The notes under the pieces are model-generated. The model did not search any database. It saw only the letters and a program-made list of their open reading frames with translations, and was not told where the DNA came from. Both the position numbers and the translations under genes were made by a program. Source: JAABRU01 sp041390465 (GTDB lineage: Bacteria > Desulfobacterota > Desulfobacteria > Desulfobacterales > Desulfococcaceae). From it: a stretch of DNA of 64,000 bases. Location of the stretch: NCBI GenBank assembly GCA_041390465.1, contig JAWKPW010000014.1, forward strand, positions 17,237 through 81,236, in the 5' to 3' direction. How positions within the stretch are numbered: position 1 is the first letter of the stretch; each line of letters begins with the position of its first letter. Shown piece after piece: positions 17,615-25,909 of the stretch.

Positions 17615-18202
17615 TCAGACACTTTTCCGTGCTGCTGTGGACATGTAAACACTGATCAGTCTGCTGTTATCCGCATCGTTGACTTCACGGGGCAGTCTCT
17701 CCTCTGCCAAATCAAAGGCGGCATCAACCAGTTCAGCCTTGAACTCCCGTTTGGCAGCAAGGATTCTGCCGCCAATTTTCTGTTTTGCGATTTCCATCAT
17801 GGTTTCAGTCTGCTGCTGGGCCTGCCGGATGATTTCCTCCCTTTTCTGTTCCCCCTGCTGGATAATTTTTTCCTTCAGCTCGGCAAAATAGGATTCACTG
17901 TCTGCAAGTGTCTGCCGGGTTTTTTCGATCTCGGCAACCACCTGGGACTTTTTCTTTTCCAGACTTCCGATCTCTTCGGCCAGCTCATCTTTTTGGGAAC
18001 GCAGAAAGTTCATGAGGGGTTTTTTCCCGAATCTGACCAGAATATAGGCCAGAATTCCGAAATTCACCCACAGCATGATCAGATCATAGGTGGGACGCCA
18101 CCCGGCTGCTCCCTCCTCCTCTGCAAAAACATCCTGAACCCCGCAGAGAGTGAGCAGCAGAACTGTGCACAGATACAGAAAAAAAATCTGATTCCTTTTC
18201 AT
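17615..18202 (-). CDS. atpF: ATP synthase F0 subunit b
   Basis: 195 residues. A hydrophobic leader (IFFLYLCTVLLLTLCGVQDVFA) is followed by the membrane helix (LIMLWVNFGILAYILVRFG) and a long charged coiled coil, the peripheral stalk layout. It overlaps the b' gene by four bases (ATGA). The extra leader in front of the membrane helix is common for b subunits of this group. It is the last gene of the operon; the delta, alpha, gamma, beta and epsilon genes do not follow. Confidence 0.88.
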   Translation of the reverse strand: MKRNQIFFLYLCTVLLLTLCGVQDVFAEEEGAAGWRPTYDLIMLWVNFGILAYILVRFGKKPLMNFLRSQKDELAEEIGSLEKKKSQVVAEIEKTRQTLADSESYFAELKEKIIQQGEQKREEIIRQAQQQTETMMEIAKQKIGGRILAAKREFKAELVDAAFDLAEERLPREVNDADNSRLISVYMSTAARKSV

Positions 18203-18654
18203 GCGGCCAACCTCCGGTTCAGGACTTTCTCCATAACAGTTACTGCCAGAACCTCGGATTCCCTTTGCAGATGTTTCCGGGCTTCCGCAATCTGCCGTTC
18301 CACCTCAGCCTCGGTTTTCTGCCGCAGATCAGAGATGTTTTTCATAAGCTCATCATGAAGTTCGACAGCCTTCCGGTTGCCTTCATCCTCAAGGCTCATC
18401 CGTATTTCATGTGCATCAAATCTGGCTGTTTTTTCCTTTTTTTTCAGCTCCTTGAGCATTGTTTCCATATTTTTCTGCGTGTCCTCGATATCCTGATCCA
18501 GTCCGCTGATGTAAGCCTCCCTTTCATCCATGGAGGATTTCAGGGGCCGGAACATGACACGGTTGATGACAAACACAAAAATCAGGAATGAAACCAGTTG
18601 GACAAACAGGGTTTCATTAATGGTGATAAGGGCTGTATTGCTGATAATCTGCAT
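18199..18654 (-). CDS. atpX: ATP synthase F0 subunit b'
   Basis: 151 residues: one N-terminal helix (LFVQLVSFLIFVFVINRVMF), the RPLKSSMDEREAYI junction typical of b and b' subunits, then a charged coiled coil. With the next gene it forms a b/b' heterodimer stalk, as in other Desulfobacterota, cyanobacteria and alphaproteobacteria. It starts about 120 bases after the single c gene, separated by a GC-rich hairpin. Confidence 0.85.
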   Translation of the reverse strand: MQIISNTALITINETLFVQLVSFLIFVFVINRVMFRPLKSSMDEREAYISGLDQDIEDTQKNMETMLKELKKKEKTARFDAHEIRMSLEDEGNRKAVELHDELMKNISDLRQKTEAEVERQIAEARKHLQRESEVLAVTVMEKVLNRRLAA

Positions 18655-18711
18655 TGCGTATCTCTTCCGTCAGGATTTATAGAATGTAAGAAAACAGCTT
18701 CCGGCTTTCAC

Positions 18712-18739
18712 CGGGCCGGGGAAACACGCACCCGGCCCG
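18712..18739 (-). other. GC-rich intercistronic hairpin between atpE and b'
   Basis: Exact arms CGGGCCGGG and CCCGGCCCG with a 10-base loop and no U-tract. It may stabilise the upstream c mRNA, or reduce read-through, so that c is made in excess over b and b'. The role is inferred from position. Confidence 0.55.
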
Positions 18740-18777
18740 TTCCCAAAAAACTGTTTAAGACTGCAGACAGTTGTATA

Positions 18778-19026
18778 TCAGACAACAAAGAGGAGCAGTA
18801 ACGCGATAACGAGCGAATAAATACCTGTTGATTCAGATACAGCCTGCCCCACCAGCATGGTCCGTGTCAGAAGCCCCGCCTCTTTGGGGTTTTTGCCAAT
18901 GGCCTCACATGCCTTGGCTGCGGCCATGCCTTCACCGACACCGGGTCCGATTGCTCCGAATCCCATGGAGATTCCTGCACCGAGAAAAGCTGCTGCCTTG
19001 ATAACATCCGCACCTTCAATAGCCAT
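18778..19026 (-). CDS. atpE: ATP synthase F0 subunit c (two-carboxylate, Na+-type site)
   Basis: 82 residues forming one two-helix hairpin. Helix 1 has GPGVGEG with Glu32; the polar loop is GKNPKE; helix 2 has GQAVSESTGIYSL with Val63, Glu65, Ser66, Thr67 and Tyr70. Numbering coincides with the Ilyobacter tartaricus c subunit, whose Na+ site uses Gln32, Val63, Glu65, Ser66 and Tyr70. Here Gln32 is Glu, the two-carboxylate version described for Fusobacterium nucleatum. Na+ or H+ coupling therefore remains open. The gene follows the triple-c gene on the same strand. Confidence 0.95.
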   Translation of the reverse strand: MAIEGADVIKAAAFLGAGISMGFGAIGPGVGEGMAAAKACEAIGKNPKEAGLLTRTMLVGQAVSESTGIYSLVIALLLLFVV

Positions 19027-19148
19027 TTTGTCCTCCTGTATAAGGTTTGTTGAAACAATGTATGGATTCCCGAAACATCTTCCGTTTTCTCACTTACCAG
19101 CCAAAGCAGGCTGACTCCTCTCTCACGAGAAGGATTTTTCCAGCTCAG

Positions 19149-19886
19149 TTAAACAACAAAAATCAGAAGCAGAGAAACAACCAAAGAATAGATGGCCGTT
19201 GATTCGGACACAGCCATGCCCACCAGCATCAGGCGTATAATCTGGCCTGCATTTTCCTGGTTTCTGGCCACCCATGTCACACCGCCGCTGGCCGCAATTC
19301 CCTCACCGATTCCCGGCCCGATGGCCCCGATCCCCATGCACAGTCCTGAAGCAATCAGGGCAGCGGCAGGGGCAAAAAGAATGGTATCTGACGCGGGAAA
19401 TTCTTTGAATATCAGGATAATGCTGATCAGAAGCGCAAGAATGGCCGGAGTCTGGGCCACAGCCTGACCGGCCAGCATGACCGTTGTCACCTTTTGGGTT
19501 GCCTCCGGCTGTCTGGCAATGCCTTCACACGCGGTGGCTGAAGGAAAACCCGAACCGATACCGGAACCGATGGCACCGAATCCCATGGATATGCCCGCGC
19601 CCAGCAGGGCCGCAACCGGCATGTAAGACACTTCGTGAAACCTTGTGAACAGCAGCAGGATGGCGATAACCAGGGCGAATATGGAAGCGGATTCTGCCAC
19701 TGCCTGTCCCACGAGCATGGTTTTGAAAATATCTCCTTTTATTGCCGGGTTTCTCATCATGACCGCGTTGGCACTGGCTGCCGTGTGTCCCTCACCCATT
19801 GCCGCACCGATGGCACCGAATCCCATGGCAATACCGCCGCCCATAAAAGCAGCCACCTCTATCCAAGTATGAAGTTCAGAAGCCAT
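19149..19886 (-). CDS. Triplicated (six-helix) ATP synthase c subunit
   Basis: 245 residues, three c-type hairpins in one chain (about 1-82, 86-162 and 168-245). Hairpin 1 keeps Glu32 and Glu65-Ser66, with Ala67 and Phe70 in place of Thr and Tyr. Hairpin 2 has Ser112 and Gln145-Thr146-Pro147: both carboxylates are lost. Hairpin 3 keeps Glu195, Glu228-Ser229-Thr230 and Tyr233. The polar loops are RNP, RQP and RNQ. If built into the rotor beside the single c, it would lower the number of ion sites per turn, as V-type c subunits do in hybrid rotors. It lies between atpB (2-base gap) and atpE. Confidence 0.93.
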   Translation of the reverse strand: MASELHTWIEVAAFMGGGIAMGFGAIGAAMGEGHTAASANAVMMRNPAIKGDIFKTMLVGQAVAESASIFALVIAILLLFTRFHEVSYMPVAALLGAGISMGFGAIGSGIGSGFPSATACEGIARQPEATQKVTTVMLAGQAVAQTPAILALLISIILIFKEFPASDTILFAPAAALIASGLCMGIGAIGPGIGEGIAASGGVTWVARNQENAGQIIRLMLVGMAVSESTAIYSLVVSLLLIFVV

Positions 19887-19888
19887 AA

Positions 19889-20563
19889 CTATTTCACCTG
19901 TACCGAAATATATACGATTGTGAGCATTGTGAATACAAAAGCCTGAATGGTTCCCACAAAAAGTCCGAAAAACATGTTCAGAAAAGGCGGAAGCAGAACA
20001 CTGTAAGTCAGATAGGAAACCACCAGAATAATGATGGAACCGCCCATGATATTTCCGAAAAGACGGAAGGAGATGGAGATCACCTTGGCCAGTTCGCCAA
20101 TGACATTGAGGGGCATCATAAAGAAAATCGGCTCAAAGTATTCCTTGATATAGCCCTTGAAACCCTTGGTCTTTATTCCCAGGTAGTGGGAGATGAAAAA
20201 ACCCATCAGCCCCAGACTCAGGGGGGTGTTCAAATCTTTGGTCGGCTCCTCCAGACGGGGAATGATTCCCAGCCAGTTGCAAAGGACCAGAAACATGAAC
20301 AGCGCACATATCAGCGGTGCATATTTCCTGGCCAGTTCTTTGTCCAGCGCATCCTCGGTCAGTCCGTACAGTTGGGAGACGAAAAGCTCTCCCACCACCT
20401 GCATGGGACCGGGGATCCGGTTCCGTTTTCTGGCTGTCGCATAACCGAAAAGAAGCAGCAGCGCAATCACTATCCACGTCATGATGATGACATTCAGATT
20501 GAATGTCATCGTGTACCCTCCCACAGGTACAAGCAACTGGTAAACATGTCCTAATTCTTCCAT
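19889..20563 (-). CDS. atpB: ATP synthase F0 subunit a
   Basis: 224 residues, a polytopic membrane protein forming the ion half-channels. The essential arginine is in PLNVIGELAKVISISFRLFG (helix 5 region). The following helices (SIIILVVSYLTYSVLLPPFL and GLFVGTIQAFVFTMLTIVYI) are typical. Its start overlaps the end of atpI by 13 bases, and the triple-c gene follows almost directly. Confidence 0.95.
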   Translation of the reverse strand: MEELGHVYQLLVPVGGYTMTFNLNVIIMTWIVIALLLLFGYATARKRNRIPGPMQVVGELFVSQLYGLTEDALDKELARKYAPLICALFMFLVLCNWLGIIPRLEEPTKDLNTPLSLGLMGFFISHYLGIKTKGFKGYIKEYFEPIFFMMPLNVIGELAKVISISFRLFGNIMGGSIIILVVSYLTYSVLLPPFLNMFFGLFVGTIQAFVFTMLTIVYISVQVK

Positions 20564-20973
20564 AATGCGTCTTTCCTTCTGGTATCAGTTCTGGTATCAG
20601 TTAAAAAAAACAAATTCCGCAAATGGTCAGCCAGAATCATTATCTGGACCATAAAAATTCCGACAACAGCGGTCCACAGACTGTATTCTTCCGATCTGAG
20701 GGCCGTGACAACAGGGATGGACATCAGCATGTATCTGAAGGTAATGGAACCCAGTGCAAGAAAGAATGATTTTTTGCGGGAGGAAACTGTCATGCGCCAG
20801 GGGAGGGTTTCCCCTATGAGGATAAAGTTGATGATACTGAAGAGGGTTCCTGAAATCAGCCCCTTGGCAAGAGGTTTGCAACCGGCCAGTATCAGAATGA
20901 ATCCAATGAAAATTGCAGTCGTAATCGCGGCTGAGCAGTATCTTTTCTCTGTCTGTCTAAGGGCTTCCATCAT
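20551..20973 (-). CDS. atpI: ATP synthase subunit I family protein
   Basis: About 140 residues with four hydrophobic helices (AAITTAIFIGFILILAGC, GLISGTLFSIINFILIG, FFLALGSITFRYMLMSIPVV and LWTAVVGIFMVQIMILADHL). The AtpI family assists c-ring assembly. The frame opens at 21018, but the ATG at 20973, preceded by GGAAG and overlapping the 3' end of atpZ, is the more likely start. The tail carries a charged TDTRTDTRRKD stretch. Confidence 0.8.
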   Translation of the reverse strand: MMEALRQTEKRYCSAAITTAIFIGFILILAGCKPLAKGLISGTLFSIINFILIGETLPWRMTVSSRKKSFFLALGSITFRYMLMSIPVVTALRSEEYSLWTAVVGIFMVQIMILADHLRNLFFLTDTRTDTRRKDALWKN

Positions 20974-21298
20974 CTGAATCTTCCGAATTGCTCCCGTCTT
21001 TTTCATCGATGATTTCATTTATCTGGCGGTAGACCACAACGCCTCCGCCAACCACGCCAAAAAGAATAAACAGGGTGACAAATATGCCTCTGGTTCCAAG
21101 CCATCTGTCTATGGTCTGACCGACCACAAAACAGAACAGAATGCAGCCTGCCATGGTCAGACCGAGCTGCATGACAATGGTCATGTTTTCCGCCCAGGCC
21201 CGGTTCCCTTTATAATTGAAAAGTCTTTTGCCTTTCCGCTGCGTCTTGCCCCCTTTTTCTGATGACGCATCCTGCTTTTTTTTGCAGGCGTACCGCAT
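20957..21298 (-). CDS. atpZ: AtpZ/AtpI family protein
   Basis: About 113 residues. A basic N terminus (KKKQDASSEKGGKTQRKGKR) leads into two helices of the AtpZ family (MTIVMQLGLTMAGCILFCFV and GIFVTLFILFGVVGGGVVVY, joined by GQTIDRWLGT). AtpZ proteins are linked to Mg2+/Ca2+ transport or F0 assembly. It is the first gene of the F0 operon. The start is uncertain: the frame runs up to a TTG at 21370 and no strong ribosome site is seen. Confidence 0.78.
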   Translation of the reverse strand: MRYACKKKQDASSEKGGKTQRKGKRLFNYKGNRAWAENMTIVMQLGLTMAGCILFCFVVGQTIDRWLGTRGIFVTLFILFGVVGGGVVVYRQINEIIDEKDGSNSEDSDDGSP

Positions 21299-21694
21299 TT
21301 TCTGAAAAGAATTTATCTGTTCAATCTGATTCGGGAAAAGGAAATAGCAGATGAAGACCGGATATGTCAAGCCATGATTATAAAAAAAATTGTCTGAGCT
21401 TTTTTGGCATCATATTATCCAATATTCTGATATACATATGAATAAACAGCATAAACATCCTTTTTCCCGGAAAGCGCTTTCTTTTTTTCCGGGTCTGTCC
21501 TGAAAAAATGTTTGTAATATTTTTTTTTACATCGTAATATCAGAGAAATAGATTGGAAGTTCCCCTGTTGGATTTTAATCTTTTGATTTTTAAGGATAAA
21601 AATATTGCACCACACAAGTCAGCATGTGTAAAATCAGGCAGTTGAAAACCAGGTGCGCAAAGCCCGCAAATATTGATTATGAGGATATTCCCTT
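21299..21694. other. Gap between divergent atpZ and DHH genes
   Basis: About 400 bp, AT-rich. Presumably holds divergent promoters for the F0 operon and the DHH gene. A short inverted repeat (CCCGGAAAG and a T-run ending CCGGG, 21466-21492) is the only structure noticed. Confidence 0.4.
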
Positions 21695-22729
21695 ATGAAG
21701 CTCTCAGGTTCCGAAAGGCTGCGCCGTTTTTACGGACAGTTCTCAGGCAATGACCATGTCCTGGTACTGATCAATGCTGACCCGGACGCCATCGCCAGTG
21801 CCATGGCTGTCAAACGGCTGCTGTGGAGAAAAGTTGCCAGTGTCACCGTCTCCAACATAAATGTCATCAAACGGCCCGACAATCTTGCCATGATCCGGCT
21901 GCTGGGGGTGAAAATGGTCCATACGGATGAGATCCCTCCGGAACACAAATATACCCGTGTGGTGCTTGTGGATTCCCAGCCGGGTCACAGCGAAGCGTTT
22001 GCACGCTTCCGGATTGACGTGGTAATTGATCATCACCCCAAAACAGAGATGAATGTTTCCTATGCGGATATCCGGCCCGAATACGGTTCCAACTCGGCAA
22101 TTCTGACAGAATATCTCAGATCCGCCAAGATCAAGCCCTCCACCAAACTGGCTACCGGACTTTTTCACGCCATCAAGACCGATACCCGGAATTTTGAGAG
22201 ACAGGCACAAATCGAGGATGTAAAGGCTTTTCAGTTTCTTTTCAAACATGCCAACAGCACACTGGCCCGGAAAATCGAACAGGCTGATCTGCGTCTGGAT
22301 TTTCTCAAATATTTCCGCATTGCCATTGAAAACATGAAGATGCACCGAAGCCGGGTTTTCGTCCATCTGGGTCAGGTAATCAACCCGGATGTCTGTGTGC
22401 TGGTTGCGGATTTCTTCATGCGGGTCAATCCGATCACCTGGACAATTGTTTCAGGAATTTATGACAAAAAACTGATTCTGATTTTCCGCAATGACGGCAT
22501 ACGGAAAAACGCGGGAAAAATTGCAAAGGAAAGCTTCTGTCAGTTCGGTTCCGCAGGCGGGCATAAAAGCATGGCCCGGGCGGAACTGCCTGTGGAGAAT
22601 CTGGAAGGAGTTGTGGATATGGCAAATAACAGGAAACTGCTCCAATGGATAATTGAGCGCATCGAGTTGAGACAGCCGCCTTCCGTATGCAGGAAAAACG
22701 GAAGCGAACCGCCTGCGGCATTTTCCTGA
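21695..22729 (+). CDS. DHH family phosphoesterase (NrnA-like)
   Basis: 344 residues. The DHH domain motifs are INADPDAIASAMA (metal-binding Asp pair), VDSQPG, and VVIDHHPKT (the DHH-type signature). The C-terminal DHHA1 part ends with CQFGSAGGHKSMARAELP, the substrate-binding GGH motif. Family members degrade nanoRNAs, 3'-phosphoadenosine 5'-phosphate or cyclic-dinucleotide products. It stands alone on the plus strand, divergent from atpZ and convergent with ahcY. Confidence 0.88.
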   Translation: MKLSGSERLRRFYGQFSGNDHVLVLINADPDAIASAMAVKRLLWRKVASVTVSNINVIKRPDNLAMIRLLGVKMVHTDEIPPEHKYTRVVLVDSQPGHSEAFARFRIDVVIDHHPKTEMNVSYADIRPEYGSNSAILTEYLRSAKIKPSTKLATGLFHAIKTDTRNFERQAQIEDVKAFQFLFKHANSTLARKIEQADLRLDFLKYFRIAIENMKMHRSRVFVHLGQVINPDVCVLVADFFMRVNPITWTIVSGIYDKKLILIFRNDGIRKNAGKIAKESFCQFGSAGGHKSMARAELPVENLEGVVDMANNRKLLQWIIERIELRQPPSVCRKNGSEPPAAFS

Positions 22730-22791
22730 TGGGGTATTCAGATTGTGCTCTTTGTGGCTGAAAATGAATGTGCCTGATTCAGTCACCTGAA

Positions 22792-22824
22792 AGATTTGAC
22801 AACTTTTGGAAAGTTGTCAAATCT
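22792..22824. repeat. Dispersed hairpin repeat A (perfect copy)
   Basis: AGATTTGACAACTTTTGGAA, then AGTTGTCAAATCT: exact 13-base arms, between the convergent DHH and ahcY genes. It could end transcription from either side. Confidence 0.75.
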
Positions 22825-22975
22825 GAGGTGTGTTTTTTTCCGGAAATCGCCCAAAAAACATTTTTCATGCCATAAATGCCGGATAAGGTGTCAGTGTTCA
22901 GACTGCACTGACACCTGACCGCCGGAAACCTGTCCCGGTATCTTAAAAATTTCCACGTCCCCTGCCAAAGGCATA

Positions 22976-24427
22976 TCAGTATCTGTAATGCTCCGGTTTG
23001 AACGGCCCATCCACCGGAACCCCCAGATAATCAGCCTGCGCCTGTGTGAGTTTTGTCAGTTTCACGCCCAGTTTGCCCAGATGCAGACGCGCCACCTCCT
23101 CATCGAGTTTCTTGGGCAGAGTGTAAACACCGACACTGTATTTTCCTGTGGCAAGTTCGATTTGTGCCAGGCACTGGTTGGTGAAGCTGGTGCTCATGAC
23201 AAAGCTGGGATGTCCGGTTGCGCAGCCCAGATTCACCAGACGGCCTTCAGCCAGCACAAGAATGGATCTGCCGGATTTCAGCGTCCATTTGTCCACCTGC
23301 GGCTTGATGTTCTGCTTTCTGCACTCCGGCGTTTCCTCCAGATAGGAGATTTCAATCTCACTGTCAAAATGGCCGATATTGCAGATAATGGCCTCGTTTT
23401 TCATCTGCTCCATATGCTGCCCTGTGATGACATGCCAGCAGCCGGTGGCTGTGACAAAAATGTCCCCGATGGAAGCAGCTTCCTCCATTGTCACCACCTG
23501 AAAGCCTTCCATGGCTGCCTGCAACGCGCAGATGGGATCCGCCTCGGTTATCAGCACACGCGCACCGTAGCCGCGCATGGACTGGGCACAGCCTTTGCCC
23601 ACGTCCCCGTATCCGCAGACCACCACGATTTTGCCTGCCATCATCACATCTGTGGCACGCTTGATGCCGTCAGCCAGAGATTCCCGGCACCCGTACAGGT
23701 TGTCAAACTTGGATTTTGTCACGGAATCATTGACATTGAAGGCAGGGAAAAGCAGTTTCCCCTCCTGTGCCAGTTGATAAAGCCGGTGAACGCCTGTGGT
23801 GGTTTCCTCAGACACACCCCGGACTTTCGGGGCAATGTCCTGCCAGCGCCGGGGATTGTTCTGATAACTTATCCGCAGACGATCCATCAGACATGTCATA
23901 TCCCGGCTGCTGTATGTTTTTTCCAGCAGGGACGGATCTTTTTCCACTTCCACGCCCTGATGGATATACAGCGTTGCATCTCCGCCGTCATCGACGAGCA
24001 GATCAGGGCCGCTTCCGTCCGGCCAGGTCAGGGCCTGTTCCGTGCACCACCAGTAGTCCTCCAGTGTTTCGCCTTTCCAGGCAAAAACAGCGGCGGAATT
24101 GTTTTTGGCAATGGCAGCGGCAGCATGATCCTGGGTGGAAAAGATATTGCAGCTTGCCCAGCGCACATCCGCACCCAGTTCCGTCAAAGTTTCAATGAGC
24201 ATGGCTGTCTGTATGGTCATATGCAGACTGCCCATGACTTTGAGACCTTTGAGGGGTTTGTTCGGACCGTATTTTTCCCGCACCGCCATCAGCCCCGGCA
24301 TTTCATTTTCCGCGAGCTGCATTTCTTTCCTGCCAAAATCAGCCAGAGAAATATCTGCCACTTTGTAAGAAAGGGAAATATCCAGAGGCGCACAGCCTGC
24401 TGTTTTCCCGTGTTTCACTCCGGACAT
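22976..24427 (-). CDS. ahcY: Adenosylhomocysteinase
   Basis: 483 residues. Splits S-adenosylhomocysteine to adenosine and homocysteine with bound NAD+. Seen: NAD loop VVCGYGDVGKGCAQSM, FNVNDSVTKSKFDNLYGCRES (active-site Lys and Asn), WTLKSGRSILVLAEGRLVNL and the C-terminal GPFKPEHYRY. AAGGAG ten bases before the ATG at 24427 sets the start; the frame is open to 24496. It sits downstream of metK on the same strand and closes the SAM cycle. A repeat-A hairpin lies between them. Confidence 0.97.
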   Translation of the reverse strand: MSGVKHGKTAGCAPLDISLSYKVADISLADFGRKEMQLAENEMPGLMAVREKYGPNKPLKGLKVMGSLHMTIQTAMLIETLTELGADVRWASCNIFSTQDHAAAAIAKNNSAAVFAWKGETLEDYWWCTEQALTWPDGSGPDLLVDDGGDATLYIHQGVEVEKDPSLLEKTYSSRDMTCLMDRLRISYQNNPRRWQDIAPKVRGVSEETTTGVHRLYQLAQEGKLLFPAFNVNDSVTKSKFDNLYGCRESLADGIKRATDVMMAGKIVVVCGYGDVGKGCAQSMRGYGARVLITEADPICALQAAMEGFQVVTMEEAASIGDIFVTATGCWHVITGQHMEQMKNEAIICNIGHFDSEIEISYLEETPECRKQNIKPQVDKWTLKSGRSILVLAEGRLVNLGCATGHPSFVMSTSFTNQCLAQIELATGKYSVGVYTLPKKLDEEVARLHLGKLGVKLTKLTQAQADYLGVPVDGPFKPEHYRY

Positions 24428-24477
24428 CTTAAAAATGCTCCTTGTCAATGCTGAATGCCTGTTCAGCATTTCCGATA

Positions 24478-24510
24478 AGATTTGACAACTTTCCAAAAGT
24501 TGTCAAATCT
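24478..24510. repeat. Dispersed hairpin repeat A (perfect copy)
   Basis: AGATTTGACAACTTTCCAAA, then AGTTGTCAAATCT, between metK and ahcY and 50 bases upstream of the ahcY start. No SAH or SAM riboswitch consensus was recognised here. Confidence 0.75.
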
Positions 24511-24532
24511 GGTGTCAAATTCTGCAGGAAAA

Positions 24533-25699
24533 TTAAAGCCCTGCTTTTTCCCGCAGTATATCCGCCATGTTGGTCTTTTCCCATGTGAAATCCGGATCAT
24601 TGCGGCCAAAATGACCGTATGCCGAGGTTTTCCGGTAAATGGGACGGAGCAGATCAAGGTATTCAATAATGGCGCGGGGACGGAGATCAAAAACCTCCCG
24701 GATAATCTGTTTCACCCGTTCTTTGGGAATCTTCCCGGTTCCCATCAGATCCACCATGACAGAAACCGGCTGCGCCACGCCAATGGCATAGGCTATCTGC
24801 ACCTCGCATTTTTTGGCTATACCGGCTGCCACAATGTTTTTGGCAATGTGACGTCCCATATAGGATGCGCTTCTGTCCACTTTGGAGGGATCCTTTCCGG
24901 AAAAACATCCGCCGCCGTGGCTGCCCTGACCGCCGTAAGTGTCCACAATGATCTTTCTGCCGGTCAGACCGCAGTCTCCCATAGGCCCGCCCACGACAAA
25001 TTTCCCTGTGGCATTGATGAAATACCGGGTGTCCCCGTCAATCATGTTTTTGGGAATAACCTTTTTGATTACTTCTTCGATAATGGCCTCTTTGAGGTCA
25101 TCATAGGTGACATCCGGTTTGTGCTGGGCAGCAATGACAATGGTGTCCACCCGTTTGGGGGCTCCGTTTTCATACTCAATGGTCACCTGGGATTTGCCGT
25201 CAGGACGCAGAAAATCCAGCGCGCCGTTTTTCCGGACTGTTGCCAGACGATGGGTCAGTTTGTGTGCAAAGGAAATGGGCATGGGCATCAGTTCCGGGGT
25301 TTCGTCTGTGGCAAAACCGAACATCAGACCCTGATCCCCTGCGCCCTGCTCTTTGTAAAGCCCCTGTCCCTCATTCACCCCCTGGGCAATATCCGGAGAC
25401 TGCTGACCGATGCTCGTCAGTACAGCGCAGGTTTTCCAGTCAAATCCCATCTGGGAGGAATTGTATCCGATTTCCCGGATGGTTTCCCTCACCACCTGGG
25501 GCATATCCACATAGCAGTCTGTGGTGATTTCTCCGGCAATGATGGCCATGCCTGTGGTCACAAGGGTTTCACACGCGACACGGCATTTTCTGTCTTTCTC
25601 CATGATGGCATCCAGAATGGAATCGGATATCGCGTCGGCAACTTTGTCAGGATGGCCTTCGGTCACAGATTCGGATGTGAAAAAAAATGTTTCGCTCAT
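24533..25699 (-). CDS. metK: S-adenosylmethionine synthetase
   Basis: 388 residues. Makes SAM from ATP and methionine. Motifs: FFFTSESVTEGHPDKVADAI at the N terminus, GAGDQGLMFGFA (the GAGDQG hexapeptide), GGGCFSGKDPSKVDRSASYM (the P-loop-like GGGxFSGKD) and CEVQIAYAIGVAQP. GAGGAGC lies before the ATG, and a hairpin stands just upstream of that. With ahcY it forms a methyl-cycle pair. Confidence 0.97.
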   Translation of the reverse strand: MSETFFFTSESVTEGHPDKVADAISDSILDAIMEKDRKCRVACETLVTTGMAIIAGEITTDCYVDMPQVVRETIREIGYNSSQMGFDWKTCAVLTSIGQQSPDIAQGVNEGQGLYKEQGAGDQGLMFGFATDETPELMPMPISFAHKLTHRLATVRKNGALDFLRPDGKSQVTIEYENGAPKRVDTIVIAAQHKPDVTYDDLKEAIIEEVIKKVIPKNMIDGDTRYFINATGKFVVGGPMGDCGLTGRKIIVDTYGGQGSHGGGCFSGKDPSKVDRSASYMGRHIAKNIVAAGIAKKCEVQIAYAIGVAQPVSVMVDLMGTGKIPKERVKQIIREVFDLRPRAIIEYLDLLRPIYRKTSAYGHFGRNDPDFTWEKTNMADILREKAGL

Positions 25700-25713
25700 A
25701 ATTGCTCCTCTGA

Positions 25714-25738
25714 TTCCGGTGACAGCATCTCACCGGAG
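25714..25738 (-). promoter_or_regulatory. Leader hairpin directly upstream of metK
   Basis: On the minus strand, CCGGTGA and TCACCGG pair across a 7-base loop. The stem ends about eight bases before the metK ribosome-binding site. Its position suggests control of translation or transcript stability. It does not match a SAM riboswitch class I recognise. Confidence 0.4.
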
Positions 25739-25909
25739 TTTTTATATGAAAAAAATGTCAGGTTTGAATTTTCAGAAATTGATGACAGTTCTTCCCTGTC
25801 CGGGGTGACAGACGGAAAGTTTGTCCCTTCACAGGGTTCAGGTGCCAGGCATCAGAAAAATGAATGCTGAAACTCGAAACCGGCATATCAGCAATTTTCA
25901 ACTCACAGC

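Noticed and set aside
24428..24532. SAH riboswitch upstream of ahcY
   Set aside because: The gap holds only a repeat-A hairpin and a ribosome site; no SAH riboswitch core was recognised.
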